Shown piece after piece: positions 61,483-64,000 of a stretch of DNA of 64,000 nucleotides. Positions within the stretch are counted from its first letter, which is position 1. Every line of letters begins with the position of its first letter. Under the pieces are notes generated by a model. That model searched no databases, was not told where the DNA came from, and was given only the letters and a program-made list of their open reading frames with translations. The position numbers and the translations under genes were made by a program. Origin of the DNA: Epiperipatus broadwayi (taxonomy: Eukaryota > Onychophora > Udeonychophora > Euonychophora > Peripatidae); NCBI GenBank assembly GCA_028023455.1, contig JAQFVV010000553.1:60001-124000 (forward strand), in the 5' to 3' direction.

Positions 61483-61665
61483 CATGGGAAGTGATGATCT
61501 GAATCAACTACTGAATGCTGGTTCAGCATGAAATACATGTATTGGAGATTATTTATCTTTTTCACATATATGCAGTCATGCATATTGGTTATATAAGATG
61601 GAGTGGATAGTTGAAAGGAGTTTGAAAGTCTGTATTCAAATCCCTTCTAATTACATTTAAAGTTA
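60825..61665. mobile_element. P1 element (copy e), longest form
   Basis: Both arms plus an inner hairpin ('atcactctgatcttttatac' mirrored near 61250). Hammerhead regions in the arms (about 60915-60960 minus, 61490-61545 plus) are degenerate. A ~31-bp piece at 60977-61008 matches the P2 terminus. 'gaagagttggaggat' is locally duplicated at about 61350-61385. Confidence 0.7.
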
Positions 61666-62999
61666 AATATATATATATATATACATTATATTTGTATTCA
61701 AACATAAATATTTAAGTAAGTTTTGGAAGAAAAATAAACATTTTTTTTGCTCATCACTAATAACAATAGCAGTGAAGTTTATAATCAGTGCCTCAGGCTT
61801 CTTTGAAAAAAATTTAATTGTGGAACACTGACCTCTTCAGGTATTTTTTTGAACTAATAATTTAATGTTATTTTATTTCATTTTCAACCATCACTAGAAT
61901 GCAAAACTGGAAAAATGGCACTATCAGTAACCAGAGGAGAGCAAATAAAAGCTGAAAGCCTACCAGTCATAATTTCAAATGAAGTACTTTGTATATATTA
62001 ATGACAAGAGTAATTAACTTAAGTTTTTCTAATGCAATATTTAGTAAAAGACAATGGAGATATTTTATAGAGAAAATAATCATACATTCGAAGATTACTT
62101 ATTACTAGAGCCATAACAATATGATATTATTATGCTATTGAGAGGTATAAAACACTGAATTTATATTAACTCGGTGATTATGATAATTTTAAGAATTTGG
62201 TTAGTTTTTATACAGTCAAAATATATATACTATTTATACATTTATTCACTGTGAACTATACTCAGATTATCAGTTAGATCAATAGTTTCAAACATAATGC
62301 CTGAATAATATTATCCTCTACTGCCTCATAGAATAAGATGTTGACATGCCAAAGACCAGATATAAACAGCCTTTTATATAATTCCTTTATGATCTTTGTT
62401 ATATCATCCTTTTCTTTTATTTATTTTATATTTTATCAATTACTTAATATAATATGGTCCTTTCATATCATAAGTCATCTCTTTGCAATAACTGCGATAA
62501 TGGCAGTAGTTATTTGTGAGAACACACATCTATCATCAATCGTATTCACAACAAATTCCAAGAGATAAAAGACGTGAAATGAAGAAGAATTCAAAATCCA
62601 CAGGAATAAGTCATTTTCTCAAACTGTAATGATGGTTGTGTCATAGTATAATCAGATTTTTTATTTTTAGGATTAATGCACCAATATTCATTTTGTCCAG
62701 CTAGATGAACCTTGGACTTTTATCTACTACTAATAATTTACTAACTACTATTGGAAGACTATCAGGATTGGCTCTAAGCCATTTACTTAAAAAAACATTG
62801 CAAAATTGTTTAAATTAACCTTCTTAAGAATGAAACATGAAATATAGAATGGTGATCCTGTAACTAACCAGACTTGTTTTGAAAAGGCAACAGTTAGTAG
62901 ACATTTCATATCTATAAGGATCATTCTCATTTCTTCTCTCATTAATCTTGCTCTTAAAAGAATAATAGAGAAATCAGGAAGATTTCACATAGATGACCT
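61666..62999. other. AT-rich sequence, no gene recognised
   Basis: No recognisable domain. A 76-codon hydrophobic frame at 62338-62568 looks like chance in T-rich DNA. Confidence 0.35.
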
Positions 63000-63285
63000 A
63001 GCTGATTAAAGTATCATTTAAATTCAATATTTATGAACCTAAAGATCCTAAATTCAATTCCAATATTAATTCCATCATAAATCAAACCAGAAACATTTAA
63101 CAAAATAAATACTATTTAAAATATTGTGCTTTATATCCACCTGTGTGTTATTATGAGTAGTTAAATGTATTTGAAAAGTTTAAATAAAATTTGACTTTTA
63201 AAAAAAAATAATTTAAAACTAATAAATATTAGATAATGGAAATAGTCCAAATTAAAATTATAACTAAAATACTATCATTATAAAA
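63000..63285 (+). repeat. SINE-like repeat S1, copy 5 (diverged)
   Basis: An A-box-like 'ctagctgattaaagtatc', then the tail 'agttaaatgtatttgaaaag' and terminal 'aatggaaatagtccaa'. The B box is decayed ('ctaaattcaattcc'). Confidence 0.55.
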
Positions 63286-63307
63286 ATTTATACAAAAACC
63301 ATAAACT

Positions 63308-63365
63308 GTATTTATATATTGGATTATTTCCATCATCTAATGGAAATAGTCCAATATATAAATAC
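63308..63365. repeat. S1 inverted ends without body
   Basis: A 58-bp hairpin in which 'gtatttatatattggattat' is mirrored by 'atagtccaatatataaatac' around a few bases. These are the ends of S1 joined directly, lacking the tRNA-like interior. Confidence 0.65.
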
Positions 63366-63399
63366 AACTAAAACACTATCATCTCAAACCTTCAGAAAA

Positions 63400-63720
63400 A
63401 TACCATACACATATACAATCTAATGCTTGAATATCATCACACCTCACTGAGGAAGTCAGTGGCAGAAACTGGTCTGGGATTGGGGATATTCTGCAAAACT
63501 TGTTAAGAGCTTATCTGCAAGCTCTATATATAATATTTGTAATACAAGCTTGTTAAATTAGATCATGTGATGACTTGATTTCTTTGTAATTTTATTTTTT
63601 GCTATTAAGACTTTGATGATTTTATATTGCTAAAGCTATTAATATATGGTGTATCTGAACTTGGTTCAGTCCCCTATGACTATTTAAGTTAGATAACTAG
63701 ATTGGGAAAAAAAATACCAT
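63400..63720 (+). repeat. P2-like unit, related to 2990-3490
   Basis: Shares 'ttgttaagagctta', 'aatacaagcttgttaaatta', 'atcatgtgatgacttgattt' and 'tatggtgtatctgaac' with the foldback at 3.0-3.5 kb. Confidence 0.6.
63430..63490 (+). ncRNA. Hammerhead ribozyme motif, P2-like unit
   Basis: AATATC (63430-63435) pairs with GATATT (63485-63490); CCTCA pairs mostly with TGGGA. The core CTGAGGA (63447-63453) fits CUGANGA. Stem II is GTC-AGT-GGC, GAAA is at 63465-63468, stem III is ACTGGT and the triplet GTC is at 63472-63474. Confidence 0.6.
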
Positions 63721-64000
63721 ATACGTTGCACATTTTTTGAAGACTTTTTTGATAGAATCGAAAAAAGTGTACATCCAAAAGATTAAAAATTTTTTTTAGA
63801 TTTATCTGACCTGGATTTCAATTTCAGGTCATGGGTAAGGCAGGTGGTTGTTACAATCACTGTTTGTGATGAGTTTCTTACCAATTCTGATTGCAGTCTT
63901 TTCCCCCTTGAGTATTCACTGATAATAAAACAATAATGAAGGCAGGATTAATGACTGATATCCTTAGTCATGATCTTTTCCTATAGTAGCACAATTAATA

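Noticed and set aside
62338-62568. Hydrophobic 76-codon frame
   Set aside because: T-rich DNA gives Phe/Ile/Leu-rich chance frames; no supporting context.

Overview
The window is AT-rich, gene-poor eukaryotic DNA, almost certainly from an invertebrate animal with a large repeat-rich genome. The evidence is an APE-type LINE of the RTE clade, a second LINE family, a Penelope-like element with a GIY-YIG domain, a hAT/ZBED5-like transposase relic, tRNA-derived SINE-like repeats, many foldback elements and a ~1 kb TCTA microsatellite. A mollusc (for example a cephalopod) or a cnidarian would fit, but the sequence alone does not decide. No complete host protein gene was recognised. One 78-bp exon-like island (734-811) is the best candidate for host coding sequence.

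Layout. 1-5600: a foldback repeat (P1) inside a ~165-bp tandem repeat, a second foldback, a short RTE fragment and a tRNA-Gly-like pseudogene. 5650-7290: a decayed BED-finger/hAT transposase relic. 7406-10700: a nearly intact RTE retrotransposon, minus strand, with a perfect 12-bp target duplication and one frameshift. 10.8-16.6 kb: foldbacks, SINE-like copies and an 88-bp tandem array. 18.2-20.4 kb: P1 relatives around the TCTA array. 20.7-24.1 kb: a ~1.4-kb sequence present twice in direct orientation. 24-31 kb: Penelope-end-like palindrome, P1 copies, tandem duplications and foldbacks. 31.6-32.8 kb: a 1.15-kb insertion with an 18-bp target duplication. 33-38 kb: repeat family P2. 38.6-39.2 kb: a ~48-bp minisatellite. 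40.7-41.9 kb: a TA-flanked inverted-repeat element. 45.5-46.2 kb: a LINE fragment. 48.3-56.6 kb: a LINE split by a 5.3-kb element with TA target duplication that holds an inverted array of ~325-bp units. 57.9-61.7 kb: a Penelope-like relic followed by two P1 copies. 63.0-63.7 kb: further SINE-like and P2-like sequence.

The most notable result is that the two dominant unnamed repeat families, P1 and P2, carry compact hammerhead ribozyme motifs. The conserved core (CUGANGA, stem II, GAAA), a plausible cleavage triplet (AUA or GUC) and a two-part stem I can all be read in several copies. Stem III is a short self-complementary sequence with no real loop, which suggests activity as a dimer. Hammerheads of this compact kind are known from Penelope-like elements and from non-autonomous retrozymes. 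A Penelope-like relic lies in the same window, and its 3' sequence recurs next to P1 and P2 copies. The working hypothesis is that P1 and P2 are non-autonomous, ribozyme-bearing passengers of Penelope-type machinery. Everything here is read by eye; no search or folding program was run.
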